A stretch of DNA of 64,000 nt, taken from assembly GCF_000722545.1 (NCBI RefSeq), contig NZ_JNVM01000003.1, positions 124,001 to 188,000 on the forward strand, written 5' to 3'. The notes beneath the pieces are model-generated. The model searched no databases. It saw nothing but the letters and a program-made list of their open reading frames with translations, and was not told where the DNA came from. A program made the translations under genes and the position numbers. Of the stretch, positions 9,915-18,331 are shown piece after piece. This DNA is from Paenibacillus tyrphae. Its GTDB lineage: Bacteria > Bacillota > Bacilli > Paenibacillales > NBRC-103111. Each line of letters begins with the position of its first letter. Within the stretch, counting starts at the first letter, position 1.

Positions 9915-9973
9915 TTGAATGGAGTTCCCCCTCTCATAAAATGCGAACCGCCCGACGCTTTGGCAGACCGAGC

Positions 9974-10432
9974 CTAGAATTTGATGGCGAGCCTGGCGCC
10001 GGCCACTTTGTCAACCGGGATTTCGTGCTTTTTCTTGCCGATCTCGACGACAACCGTTTGTTCGTCGTACGATACGAGCGTGCCCTCGAATTCCTTCAAA
10101 CCGTTTACCGGTTCGTACGTCGTCACGAAGACGTGCTCGCCAATCGCTTTACGGTAATCCTGAGGCTTCTTGAGCGGGCGCTCCGCCCCAGGCGACGACA
10201 CTTCCAGGAAGTAAGCCGATTCGATGGGGTCCTTCTCGTCCAGCTTGGCGCTAAGATATTCGCTGATGCGGCCGCAGTCATCGATATCGATGCCGCCTTC
10301 TTTATCCACATACACCCGCAAAAACCAGTTGCCGCCTTCTTTCACATATTCGATGTCGACCAGCTCAAATCCGTTTTCGTCCAAAAAGGGGCGAACCAGC
10401 TCTTCCACAGTGGATTTGATGTTTGTGCTCAA
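9974..10432 (-). CDS. rimP: Ribosome maturation factor RimP
   Basis: A 30S assembly factor, first gene of the nusA-infB operon. The 152-residue product has the conserved N-terminal fold (VEELVRPFLDENGFELVDIEYVK, WFLRVYVDKEGGIDIDDC) and the FLEVSSPGAERPLKK motif followed by an SH3-like C-terminal domain. The start is TTG at 10432, supported by AAGGAGG nine bases upstream. A leader of about 230 nt separates it from the predicted promoter and contains the attenuator-like hairpin. Confidence 0.96.
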   Translation of the reverse strand: MSTNIKSTVEELVRPFLDENGFELVDIEYVKEGGNWFLRVYVDKEGGIDIDDCGRISEYLSAKLDEKDPIESAYFLEVSSPGAERPLKKPQDYRKAIGEHVFVTTYEPVNGLKEFEGTLVSYDEQTVVVEIGKKKHEIPVDKVAGARLAIKF

Positions 10433-10667
10433 ACGTGCGTTCCTCCTTAATCTGGTAAAAAGCGATTGACAGTAGTTGGTTGGACGTTATAAAGCTTTAG
10501 ACGTTAAAGCTCATTTGGTGCGGGCTGCCGGGAAATCGTAACGGCTGACCGCATAGCGCATATTTGCGCCAAACCAACGCTTCACTCGCTTTGGGGCCTT
10601 ATACAAAATGTAAAGAGTGGGTTTCCCCACTCTTTGGTCACGAGATATTACGTTGCTACCGAAGAAG
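10433..10667 (-). promoter_or_regulatory. rimP-nusA-infB operon leader
   Basis: An untranslated leader of about 230 nt running from the predicted start point near 10661 to the rimP TTG. It holds the attenuator-like hairpin described separately. No open frame with an SD is visible in it on the minus strand. Confidence 0.55.
10602..10635 (-). terminator. Attenuator-like hairpin in the rimP leader
   Basis: A perfect 10-bp stem (arms 10612-10621 and 10626-10635) capped by a GAAA tetraloop on the minus-strand RNA, followed by an interrupted U tract (ACAUUUUGU). It sits about 25 nt downstream of the predicted start of transcription, before rimP. A weak U tract is typical of NusA-stimulated terminators, which fits a feedback role because nusA lies in this operon. 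The stem is also capable of forming on + strand RNA but lacks a U tract there. Confidence 0.65.
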
Positions 10668-10696
10668 ATTATACCATAAGTGCAGAGATCATGCAA
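10668..10696 (-). promoter_or_regulatory. Sigma-A type promoter of the rimP-nusA-infB operon
   Basis: Minus-strand -10 TATAAT (10668-10673, perfect) with an extended TGG, a 17-bp spacer and -35 TTGCAT (10691-10696). It lies 50 bp beyond the polC stop codon. The same -35, spacer length and ATGGTATA core occur at the rpsB promoter. Confidence 0.75.
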
Positions 10697-10746
10697 TAAG
10701 GCGTAAAAAGGCGCCTGAGGAAGCAAGGAAGACTTCTTCGGAAGTT

Positions 10747-13700
10747 CTAAAACAGCGAAAGCTGATTCGTCTCCGGAAGGCCGCGGAAACAGCCCATGCC
10801 GTTAAGAATTTCGACGATCGTCTTCGACGCCTTGCTTCGGGTCTGAAAGTCCTCAATCGATAAGAACGGTCCGTCGTTTTTAGCAGCCGCGATGTTCTTC
10901 GCCGCGTTCTCCCCGATCCCCGCAATGGCGGAAAACGGCGGAATAAGCGAGTCGTCCTCAATAAGAAACTTTGTCGCGTCCGATTTGTACAAATCGATCG
11001 GCTTGAACGAAAAGCCGCGGGCCGTCATCTCCAGCGCCATTTCGAGAATGGAGATCATGCTCTTCTCTTTTGGCGTCGCCTGAAACCCTTTTTCCTCAAT
11101 TTCGATCAGCTTGCGCAAAATCGCGTCGTAGCCTTGGCACAGCAGCTCGATCTCGAAATCCTGAGCGCGGACGGAAAAATAGGTCGCATAGTAAGCAATA
11201 GGATAATAAAGCTTAAAGTAAGCGGTGCGCACCGCGGAAATAACGTAAGCGGAAGCATGCGCCTTCGGGAACATGTACTCGATCTTTTCGCACGAATCGA
11301 TGTACCAGAGGGGAACGTTATGCTTCTTCATATCTTCTTTCCACTCGTCGGTGAGCCCTTTCCCCTTCCGCACGCTCTCGGTGATTTTAAACGCCAGTCC
11401 CGCGTCCATGCCCGCTTTATAGATCAAATACAGCATGATATCGTCGCGGCACCCAATCACCGTCTTAATCGTGCAGATGCCTTTCCGGATTAGCTCCTGC
11501 GCATTGCCTAGCCAAACGCCGGTTCCGTGGGATAGACCCGAAATTTGCAGCAAGTCCGCAAAGCTGGACGGCTTCGCTTCCTCAAGCATCTGACGCACAA
11601 ACTTCGTCCCCATCTCCGGCACCCCGTAGGTCGCCACCGGCGTCCGGATCTTCTCCGGCGTTACGCCAAGCGAGTCCACGGAGTTGAACATGCTCATAAC
11701 TTTCGGATCGTTCATTGGAATGGTCGTCGGGTCGACGCTGGTCAAATCCTGCAGCATCCGCATCATCGTCGGATCATCGTGTCCCAGAATATCGAGTTTC
11801 AGCAGGTTGGCGTCGAAGGCGTGATAATCAAAATGCGTCGTTTTCCAATCGGCGCTCGTATCATCGGCCGGATATTGCACCGGCGTGATATCGTCGACGT
11901 CGATGTAATCCGGTACGACTACGATCCCGCCGGGATGCTGGCCTGTGCTTCGCTTCACGCCCGTGCAGCCGGAAGCAAGCCGGTTCAGTTCCGCGCCGCG
12001 CCACTTTTGGCCCTGAGTTTCTTCGTATTTTTTTACGAAGCCGAACGCCGTTTTCTCCGCGACCGTGCCGATCGTGCCCGCCCGGAAGACGCTTTTCTCG
12101 CCAAACAGCACTTTGGTGTAGTTGTGCGCGTGCGGCTGGTATTCGCCGGAAAAGTTCAAGTCGATATCGGGAACCTTGTCGCCCTTAAAGCCGAGGAACG
12201 TTTCGAACGGAATGTCCTGGCCTTCCCCCTTCAGCTTCTCCCCGCAGTTCGGGCAGTTTTTGTCCGGCAGGTCGAAGCCGCTGGGGATCGATCCGTCGAG
12301 AATCCATTCGCTGTGCTTGCACGATTTGCAAATGTAATGTGGCGGCAGCGGATTAACCTCGGAAATGCCGAGGAACGTCGCTACGACCGAGGAACCGACC
12401 GAGCCCCGCGAACCGACGAGATAGCCGTCGGCGTTCGATTTCTTTACGAGCCGCTCGGAGATGAGATAGTTGGCCGAGAAACCGTACTTGATAATCGGCA
12501 CAAGCTCCTTCTCTAGCCGCGCTATAATAACCTCAGGCAGCGGGTCTCCGTAAATCTGCTTCGCCGTATCGTAGCAGGTATTGCGGATTTCATCGTCCGC
12601 TCCTTCGATAATCGGCGTGAACAGCTTGGTCGGGAACAACTCCAATTCCTCGAACCGCTCGGCAAGCTCCGACGTATTTTTCACGACGACCTCGTAAGCC
12701 GTTTCTTTCCCTAAATATTCAAACTCTGCAAGCATTTCTTTTGTTGTGCGAAGGTGCACATCCGGTTTACGGATATCCTTAAGCGGGCTGAAGCCGGTAA
12801 TCCCGTGAATGGTGATGTCACGGTATATTTTTTCCCGCGGATGCAAATAATGCACGTTGCCCGTCGCAATAATAGGCTTGCCGAGTTTGCGGCCGATTTC
12901 GACAATTTTGCGATTGGCATTCTCCAGCAGTGCCGGGCTGCCTACCAAGCCTTTGTCCACCAAGTGCATGTTTACGCCAATCGGCTGAATTTCAAGCACG
13001 TCGTAAAATTCGGCGACCATTTCCGCTTCTTCGACCGATTTGTTCAGCACCGTTTCGTAAAACTCGCCCTTTTCGCAGCCCGAAGCGATGATCAGGCCTT
13101 CTCGCATTTCCTTCAGCTTGCTCTTCGGAATGCAGGCCACCCGATGAAAATACTCCGTATGCGAAAGAGATACAAGGCTGAACAGATTTTTTTTGCCGAC
13201 CATATCTTTGGCGTAAATGCAGCAATGGAACGGCCGCTGCGTTTTGAGGTTTTTGCCGACCTCGTCGTTCAAACGCGACAGCTGCTTATAACCGCGGTCC
13301 CCTGCTTCTTTCAACAGGTGAAAAAGCACATGTCCGAGCGCAATCGAATCGTCGATCGCCCGGTGATGGTTGTCCAAGCTGACCTTGAACTTATCGGAGA
13401 GCGTGTTCAGCCGGTGGTTTTTAAGCGTCGGGAACAGCAGCCGAGCAAGCTCAAGCGTATCCAGCGCGGGATTGGTCACTGCGGGCAAACCGAGCCGCTT
13501 GCAGTTCGCTTGAATGAACCCGATATCGAATCGCGCATTGTGCGCAACCAGAACGCTATCTCCTACGAACTCGATAAACTTAGGCAGCATCTCCTCAAGC
13601 TCGGGTGCACCTTTGACCATGTCGTCCGTAATGTTGGTGAGCTGCTGAATGTTATAGGGAATCCGCTCATGCGGATCGATGAATGTGGCAAAACGATCGA

Positions 13701-15060
13701 TTTCTTTACCTTCCTTCATACGGACGCCGGCAAGCTCGATAATTTTGTTGCTGGTGACAGACAACCCTGTAGTCTCGATGTCGAAAATAACATATTCCGC
13801 ATCGGCGAGGTCAATCTCCGTCGCATTCATAACGACCTGTACAGAGTCGTCCACGACGTTGGCTTCCAAACCGTAGATGACCTTGATCCCGTTTTTCTTC
13901 GCTGCTTTATACGCCTCCGGGAAGCATTGGATACCGCTGTGATCGGTTACCGCAATTGCTTTATGGCCCCATTTGGCAGCGGTTTTAATGTATTGGTCGA
14001 CCGGTGTGATCCCGTCCATAGTAGACATTGCAGTATGAAGGTGAAACTCCACCCGCTTCTCTTCCGCATCGTCCTTCCGGTCCGGCGGGGCCACGATTTC
14101 ATTGACGTCGGATGGAATCATCACGAGCTCGGGGATTTGCATAAACCGGTCGTACTCGACCCGGCCTCGCAGCTTCAGCCACTTGCCGTTCGTGATCAGG
14201 CTATAAATTTTAACGTCTTCTTTCGTTTTGGCAAAAGCCTTGACCATGATCGAATCGGAAAAGTCGGTAACGTTGAACATGAACAGCGTACTGCCATTCT
14301 TAAGCTCTTTCGTGTCCAAACCGAAAACCGTACCTTGTACCGTAACTTTCTTCTCTTCGTCCCTGAGGTCCTGCAGCGGAACGGCCGGATCTTTAATGTC
14401 ATAACCGACCATCAGCTTCAGCTCCGCATCCTGCTGCGCATCCGCTTCGTTCTCCGCCTCAACAGCCGTCAAGATATTGATCGTTACTTCTTTCTCTTCC
14501 TGCTCGATCTGCTTCGAGAACCTCTCCAGCTCTTCTTCCCGGGAATCGCTGACCGCATACTTTACATGAAAATCGACACCGAAAAATCCGCTGAAATATC
14601 GTTGAATCAGTCCGCCGATATTTTTTTTCTTAGCCAATTCCAAACCGATCGTATCCAACAAATAAAGCGTAAGCACGTTCCCGTTCGTTTCAATTTTGGC
14701 CTTGGTCATCCAGCCGTTAATCGATGCCGCTTCCCGCTGCACCCACTCGAGAAACATGCTCCAGTATTCGTGTGCCACTTCTTCCGGCTTCACATCCGGC
14801 GTGTATTGGAGCACGAAACGAATGGCAGCGATGTGCGAGAATTTGTCCCGGATCATTTTGCAGAAGGAACGGTAAATATCTTGCGGCACCACTTGAGTTT
14901 TGACGATATGAAACGTCCATTCCCTGTTTTTGCGGCTCGTTTCCACTTTATCGATATACCCGTCCGAAAAAAAAGACCGAACCACGTCCGCCGGTACACT
15001 GGCCTGCTGCATCAGCATTTCAAAGCGGTCCCGTTTCAGCGCCGTACTGTCATTGCTCAT
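10747..15060 (-). CDS. polC: DNA polymerase III alpha subunit, PolC type
   Basis: The main replicative polymerase of low-GC Gram-positives, with built-in proofreading. The 1437-residue product has an N-terminal OB region (KVTVQGTVFGLDTKEL near 240), a PHP domain (VEFHLHTAMSTMDG near 335, interrupted by the exonuclease insertion), and the DEDD exonuclease (YVIFDIETTGL near 425). A zinc finger (CKSCKHSEW and CPNCGEKL near 920) and the polymerase core with PDIDLNFSGEYQP near 965 follow. ATG 15060 is preferred over upstream options because GGAGG lies 6 nt ahead and MSNDSTALKRDRFEML fits the family. It follows proS, as in Bacillus. Confidence 0.97.
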   Translation of the reverse strand: MSNDSTALKRDRFEMLMQQASVPADVVRSFFSDGYIDKVETSRKNREWTFHIVKTQVVPQDIYRSFCKMIRDKFSHIAAIRFVLQYTPDVKPEEVAHEYWSMFLEWVQREAASINGWMTKAKIETNGNVLTLYLLDTIGLELAKKKNIGGLIQRYFSGFFGVDFHVKYAVSDSREEELERFSKQIEQEEKEVTINILTAVEAENEADAQQDAELKLMVGYDIKDPAVPLQDLRDEEKKVTVQGTVFGLDTKELKNGSTLFMFNVTDFSDSIMVKAFAKTKEDVKIYSLITNGKWLKLRGRVEYDRFMQIPELVMIPSDVNEIVAPPDRKDDAEEKRVEFHLHTAMSTMDGITPVDQYIKTAAKWGHKAIAVTDHSGIQCFPEAYKAAKKNGIKVIYGLEANVVDDSVQVVMNATEIDLADAEYVIFDIETTGLSVTSNKIIELAGVRMKEGKEIDRFATFIDPHERIPYNIQQLTNITDDMVKGAPELEEMLPKFIEFVGDSVLVAHNARFDIGFIQANCKRLGLPAVTNPALDTLELARLLFPTLKNHRLNTLSDKFKVSLDNHHRAIDDSIALGHVLFHLLKEAGDRGYKQLSRLNDEVGKNLKTQRPFHCCIYAKDMVGKKNLFSLVSLSHTEYFHRVACIPKSKLKEMREGLIIASGCEKGEFYETVLNKSVEEAEMVAEFYDVLEIQPIGVNMHLVDKGLVGSPALLENANRKIVEIGRKLGKPIIATGNVHYLHPREKIYRDITIHGITGFSPLKDIRKPDVHLRTTKEMLAEFEYLGKETAYEVVVKNTSELAERFEELELFPTKLFTPIIEGADDEIRNTCYDTAKQIYGDPLPEVIIARLEKELVPIIKYGFSANYLISERLVKKSNADGYLVGSRGSVGSSVVATFLGISEVNPLPPHYICKSCKHSEWILDGSIPSGFDLPDKNCPNCGEKLKGEGQDIPFETFLGFKGDKVPDIDLNFSGEYQPHAHNYTKVLFGEKSVFRAGTIGTVAEKTAFGFVKKYEETQGQKWRGAELNRLASGCTGVKRSTGQHPGGIVVVPDYIDVDDITPVQYPADDTSADWKTTHFDYHAFDANLLKLDILGHDDPTMMRMLQDLTSVDPTTIPMNDPKVMSMFNSVDSLGVTPEKIRTPVATYGVPEMGTKFVRQMLEEAKPSSFADLLQISGLSHGTGVWLGNAQELIRKGICTIKTVIGCRDDIMLYLIYKAGMDAGLAFKITESVRKGKGLTDEWKEDMKKHNVPLWYIDSCEKIEYMFPKAHASAYVISAVRTAYFKLYYPIAYYATYFSVRAQDFEIELLCQGYDAILRKLIEIEEKGFQATPKEKSMISILEMALEMTARGFSFKPIDLYKSDATKFLIEDDSLIPPFSAIAGIGENAAKNIAAAKNDGPFLSIEDFQTRSKASKTIVEILNGMGCFRGLPETNQLSLF

Positions 15061-15086
15061 GGTGCTCCTCCCCCGTAAAACGATGA

Positions 15087-15123
15087 AAGGGGCAAAAGGA
15101 GTGTTGCTTTCCCGTTGCCCCTT
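15087..15123 (-). promoter_or_regulatory. Hairpin in the polC leader
   Basis: A perfect 9-bp stem with arms at 15087-15095 (AAGGGGCAA) and 15115-15123 (TTGCCCCTT), lying about 12 bases upstream of the polC ribosome-binding site. It has no U tract, so it is more likely a leader structure affecting mRNA stability or translation than a terminator. Confidence 0.35.
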
Positions 15124-15182
15124 ATGTAAAAGGTTAGGCGTTTGTTCAGCTGAGTGGAAAAGTTTGTTTCTACCGGCCGAGC

Positions 15183-15300
15183 GGAAAAGTATTACCACTC
15201 CACCGCTCTTGAAATCAAGTTGCCGTATTTTATAAAAACCTACAAGGAAGCAACTTGATTTCAAAGGCGGCCGTTTCACTCTCCGTGGCAATACTTTTCC
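15183..15300. repeat. 118-bp imperfect inverted repeat between proS and polC
   Basis: The outer arms at 15183-15198 and 15285-15300 match in 15 of 16 positions. The inner arms at 15209-15223 and 15250-15264 are a perfect 15-bp inverted repeat around a 26-base centre. The whole unit can fold into one long hairpin with a bulge. There is no open frame with an SD inside it. It could be a non-autonomous mobile repeat, a REP-like element or a long stem ending proS mRNA. The remaining gap (15061-15182 and 15301-15381) shows only the polC leader hairpin. Confidence 0.65.
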
Positions 15301-15381
15301 TGAAGCCCTTCGAAGAAATAAGCAACTTAAACCAATTCTAAAAACAAACTCCTAATTATATGGCGTTAGTAAAAAATAGTG

Positions 15382-16839
15382 TTAGTAAGATTTGCCGAAA
15401 ACGACGGTGTGCTTGGCGTCTTCGCCGCAGACGAGGCACTTCGGCTTGGATACGCCAGGCTCGAACGGAATGTTGCGGCTCGTTGCGCCGGCCTCTTCTT
15501 TGACCTGCGCTTCGCAGGCTGCGGAGCCACACCAACCTGATAACGCGAAACCGCGTTTTTGCTCGAGGAACGATTTCAGCTCGTCCACTGTATCCGCTTC
15601 AGTCATGCTTTCGTCGCGGAACCGCTTGGCTCGATCATACATTTCCTGCTGCGTTTCCGTCAACAATTTTTGCACTTCTTCCACAAATTGGTCCTGCTGG
15701 ACGACACGCTTCTCTCCGGTAATCCGGGAGACCAAGACCACTTGCCCGTTTTCCATGTCCCGCGGTCCCAGCTCGACGCGGACCGGTACGCCGCGCATTT
15801 CGTATTCGTTAAATTTCCAGCCCGGACTTTGATCCGGACGATCGTCCACTTTCGCACGTACGCCAGCTTGCTTCAACTGGGCATACAGCTCGTCCACGCG
15901 GCCGACAACCTGCTCTCTTGTCTTCGGAGGACCGATCGGAATCATGATGACCTGAGTCGGCGCGATCTTCGGTGGCAAAGCCAAACCGCGGTCGTCGCCA
16001 TGGACCATGATCAAAGCTCCGATAAGACGGGTACTTACGCCCCAAGAGGTCGTATGGCAGAATTGATGCTGGTTCTCGCGGTCCAAATATTTAATATCAA
16101 ACGCCACGGCGAAGTTCGTGCCCAAATAGTGCGAAGTCCCCGCTTGCACCGCTTTGCCGTCCTTCATCATCGCTTCGATGGAATACGTATCGACAGCGCC
16201 CGCGAACTTCTCGGAAGGCGTTTTCTGGCCCATAATGACCGGAACCGCTAAGAAATCTTCAGCGAAAGAACGATAAATTTCCAGCATCTGCATCGTTTCT
16301 TTGCGTGCATCGGCTTCGTCCTCATGAGCCGTATGGCCTTCCTGCCATAAAAATTCGCTCGTGCGCAAGAACGGCAGCGTCCGCTTTTCCCAACGGACTA
16401 CGTTGGCCCACTGGTTGATCAAGAGCGGCAGGTCGCGGTAGGAATTAATCCACTCCGCGTACATATGGCCGATCATCGTCTCGGACGTCGGGCGAATCGC
16501 CAGCCGCTCTTCGAGCTTCTCGCCCCCTGCTTCCGTTACCCACGGCAGCTCCGGGTTGAACCCTTCCACGTGCTCTTTTTCTTTTTGGAAAAAGCTCTCG
16601 GGAATGAACAGCGGGAAATAAGCGTTGCGGTGTCCCGTTTCCTTAAACCGGCGGTCCAGCTCCCGCTGAATATTTTCCCAAAGCTCGTACCCGTCCGGTT
16701 TAAATACGATGCATCCCCGGACCGGCGAGTAGCTCATGAGATCGGCCTTTTTAATGACATCAATATACCAGCGGGAGAAATCCTCGCCCTGCGGCGTAAT
16801 CTCTTTCACAAACTGTTTGTCTTGCTTTTGGTTCGACAT
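15382..16839 (-). CDS. proS: Prolyl-tRNA synthetase, archaeal/eukaryote type
   Basis: Charges tRNA-Pro with proline. The 485-residue protein belongs to the archaeal/eukaryote-like class of ProRS. It lacks the roughly 180-residue editing insertion of the usual bacterial enzyme. Motif 2 is FLRTSEFLWQEGHTAH and motif 3 lies in SWGVSTRLIGALIMVHGDDR. An anticodon-binding domain follows, then the added C-terminal domain with four cysteines (WCGSAACEAQ, PKCLVCGED) and a terminal FGKSY tail with the C-terminal tyrosine typical of the class. It sits between rseP and polC, where Bacillus has its 564-residue bacterial-type enzyme, so a replacement in place is inferred. Confidence 0.95.
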   Translation of the reverse strand: MSNQKQDKQFVKEITPQGEDFSRWYIDVIKKADLMSYSPVRGCIVFKPDGYELWENIQRELDRRFKETGHRNAYFPLFIPESFFQKEKEHVEGFNPELPWVTEAGGEKLEERLAIRPTSETMIGHMYAEWINSYRDLPLLINQWANVVRWEKRTLPFLRTSEFLWQEGHTAHEDEADARKETMQMLEIYRSFAEDFLAVPVIMGQKTPSEKFAGAVDTYSIEAMMKDGKAVQAGTSHYLGTNFAVAFDIKYLDRENQHQFCHTTSWGVSTRLIGALIMVHGDDRGLALPPKIAPTQVIMIPIGPPKTREQVVGRVDELYAQLKQAGVRAKVDDRPDQSPGWKFNEYEMRGVPVRVELGPRDMENGQVVLVSRITGEKRVVQQDQFVEEVQKLLTETQQEMYDRAKRFRDESMTEADTVDELKSFLEQKRGFALSGWCGSAACEAQVKEEAGATSRNIPFEPGVSKPKCLVCGEDAKHTVVFGKSY

Positions 16840-16871
16840 CGTTCTGTTTTCCCCCTACGGACGGCAATTCG

Positions 16872-18131
16872 TTATCCTTTAATCAAACGTAATATATCGT
16901 TATAAGTGACAGCTATCATAAGCAGCATCAGCATCGCAAAGCCGACAAAATGCACCATGCTTTCCCGGCTCGGATCAACCGGCTTGCCGCGGAGTGCCTC
17001 CAGCAGCAAAAACACCAACCGGCTTCCGTCCAGCGCCGGGATCGGCAGCAGATTGAACAGCCCCAAATAAAGACTCATAATAGCCATCCACGAGATGTAT
17101 TGGGCAAACCCTGCGCTAGCCTGCTCGCTTGTAAATTCGACGATCCTCACCGGACCGCCCAAATCGTCCATTTTCACCTGAAGCGTCGCCAGCTTGCCAA
17201 AGCCGTCCATGATGATGGTCGTTGCGGATACAAGACTTTTCCAGCCTCCCGTAAATCCTTCCAGAACTGTAGCAGGCCGGGTTTCGGTCAGAAGCGAGAC
17301 GCCGACGCGAATTACGCCGTCCTTGTCCATGAGCGGAGTCACTTCTTTACGGATCTGCTCCTTGTTGCGCTCAACAATCCAGATCATCGGTTTATTCGGA
17401 GATTGTTGAATTAAGTTCGTCAGCTTGCTGCGGTCGGAGCCGATTTGCACATGATCCACCTGAAGGATAATATCGCCGGACTGCAGTCCCGCTTTCTCCG
17501 CAGCGGATGCCGGAACGGTTTCCTGAATTTTCACCCGATTGGGCACTCCTGCGACGAATATGAAGGTTACAAAAAGCGCCAACGCAAGAATAAAATTCAT
17601 CAGCGGTCCGGCAAAGATAGCCATCGCCCGCTGTCCTACCGTCTTACTTCCGAACTGGCGGTCCCACGGGGCAATCTGGGTTTCCTTTTCCTTGGACACC
17701 ATCATGGCTTGAGGATGAATCGAATAGCGTTCCACTTCCCCGTCGACATCCAGGCGGACGAACAAATCTTTTTCAAGATCGATCTGCTCGACGACGCCTT
17801 CAATCGCATCCCGACGGCTTTCGAACTCGTTCAAGTAAATATGCGTAACCTGATTGTCCTCCAACTGCACGGCGATCCGTTGGCCCTGGTTGATCTGAAC
17901 GATTTCCGGATCTTCTCCGGCCATTCGGACGAAGCCGCCGATCGGAAGAAGTCTGAGCGTATACCGGGTTTCTCCGCGCTTGAAGGAGAGCAGCTTGGGA
18001 CCGAAGCCGATCGCGAATTCGCGAACGAGAATGCCTGCTCGCTTGGCAAAGTAAAAATGTCCCCACTCGTGAATCGTGACTAGAACAAAAAACAAAAGAA
18101 CAATTTGAAATACGTTCTGGATGTTAGCCAA
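16872..18131 (-). CDS. rseP: RseP/RasP site-2 intramembrane zinc metalloprotease
   Basis: A membrane metalloprotease that cleaves anti-sigma factors and signal-peptide remnants within the bilayer. The 419-residue product has HEWGHF (zinc ligands H21 and H25) in the first membrane helix. It continues with a PDZ domain near 210-280 (AEKAGLQSGDIILQVD) and a C-terminal LLPIPALDGSRL motif that supplies the third zinc ligand Asp. At least four membrane segments are visible. I chose TTG 18131 because AAGGAGG lies 11 nt upstream; the longer frame would read through this SD. It precedes proS by 32 bp. Confidence 0.94.
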   Translation of the reverse strand: MANIQNVFQIVLLFFVLVTIHEWGHFYFAKRAGILVREFAIGFGPKLLSFKRGETRYTLRLLPIGGFVRMAGEDPEIVQINQGQRIAVQLEDNQVTHIYLNEFESRRDAIEGVVEQIDLEKDLFVRLDVDGEVERYSIHPQAMMVSKEKETQIAPWDRQFGSKTVGQRAMAIFAGPLMNFILALALFVTFIFVAGVPNRVKIQETVPASAAEKAGLQSGDIILQVDHVQIGSDRSKLTNLIQQSPNKPMIWIVERNKEQIRKEVTPLMDKDGVIRVGVSLLTETRPATVLEGFTGGWKSLVSATTIIMDGFGKLATLQVKMDDLGGPVRIVEFTSEQASAGFAQYISWMAIMSLYLGLFNLLPIPALDGSRLVFLLLEALRGKPVDPSRESMVHFVGFAMLMLLMIAVTYNDILRLIKG

Positions 18132-18226
18132 TGGGTGTACGGCCTCCTTAAGTCGCAAATGTTCATATCCAAGTTATGGGCAAATGTTATTGGCTGCATG
18201 TAAAATCGTCCGAAGCCTTCCTTTAA

Positions 18227-18240
18227 GATTAACATTAATC
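18227..18240. promoter_or_regulatory. 14-bp palindrome upstream of rseP
   Basis: GATTAACATTAATC is an inverted repeat with 6-base arms about a 2-base centre, lying about 95 bp upstream of the rseP start in the 200-bp dxr-rseP gap. It could be an operator, but no promoter pair beside it is convincing. A weak hairpin AAGATGC/GCATCTT (about 18296-18318) lies closer to dxr. Confidence 0.25.
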
Positions 18241-18331
18241 CCAAAGGGAATACAAGCCAGGACTCATGATATGAACATATGAGCGGCTACGCCGAAAGAT
18301 GCCCTGGCATCGCATCTTCAAACGGCCCATT

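Noticed and set aside
12754..15078. A 774-codon open frame on the + strand
   Set aside because: Fully antisense to polC with no SD and no family features; a by-product of GC-biased codon use on the coding strand.
15061..15291. N-terminal extension of PolC by 77 residues
   Set aside because: The upstream frame has no SD, the extension shows no family similarity, and it crosses a strong SD plus hairpin before the MSNDSTALK start.
16840..16871. T-box leader upstream of proS
   Set aside because: Only 32 bp separate rseP and proS, with no T-box sequence.
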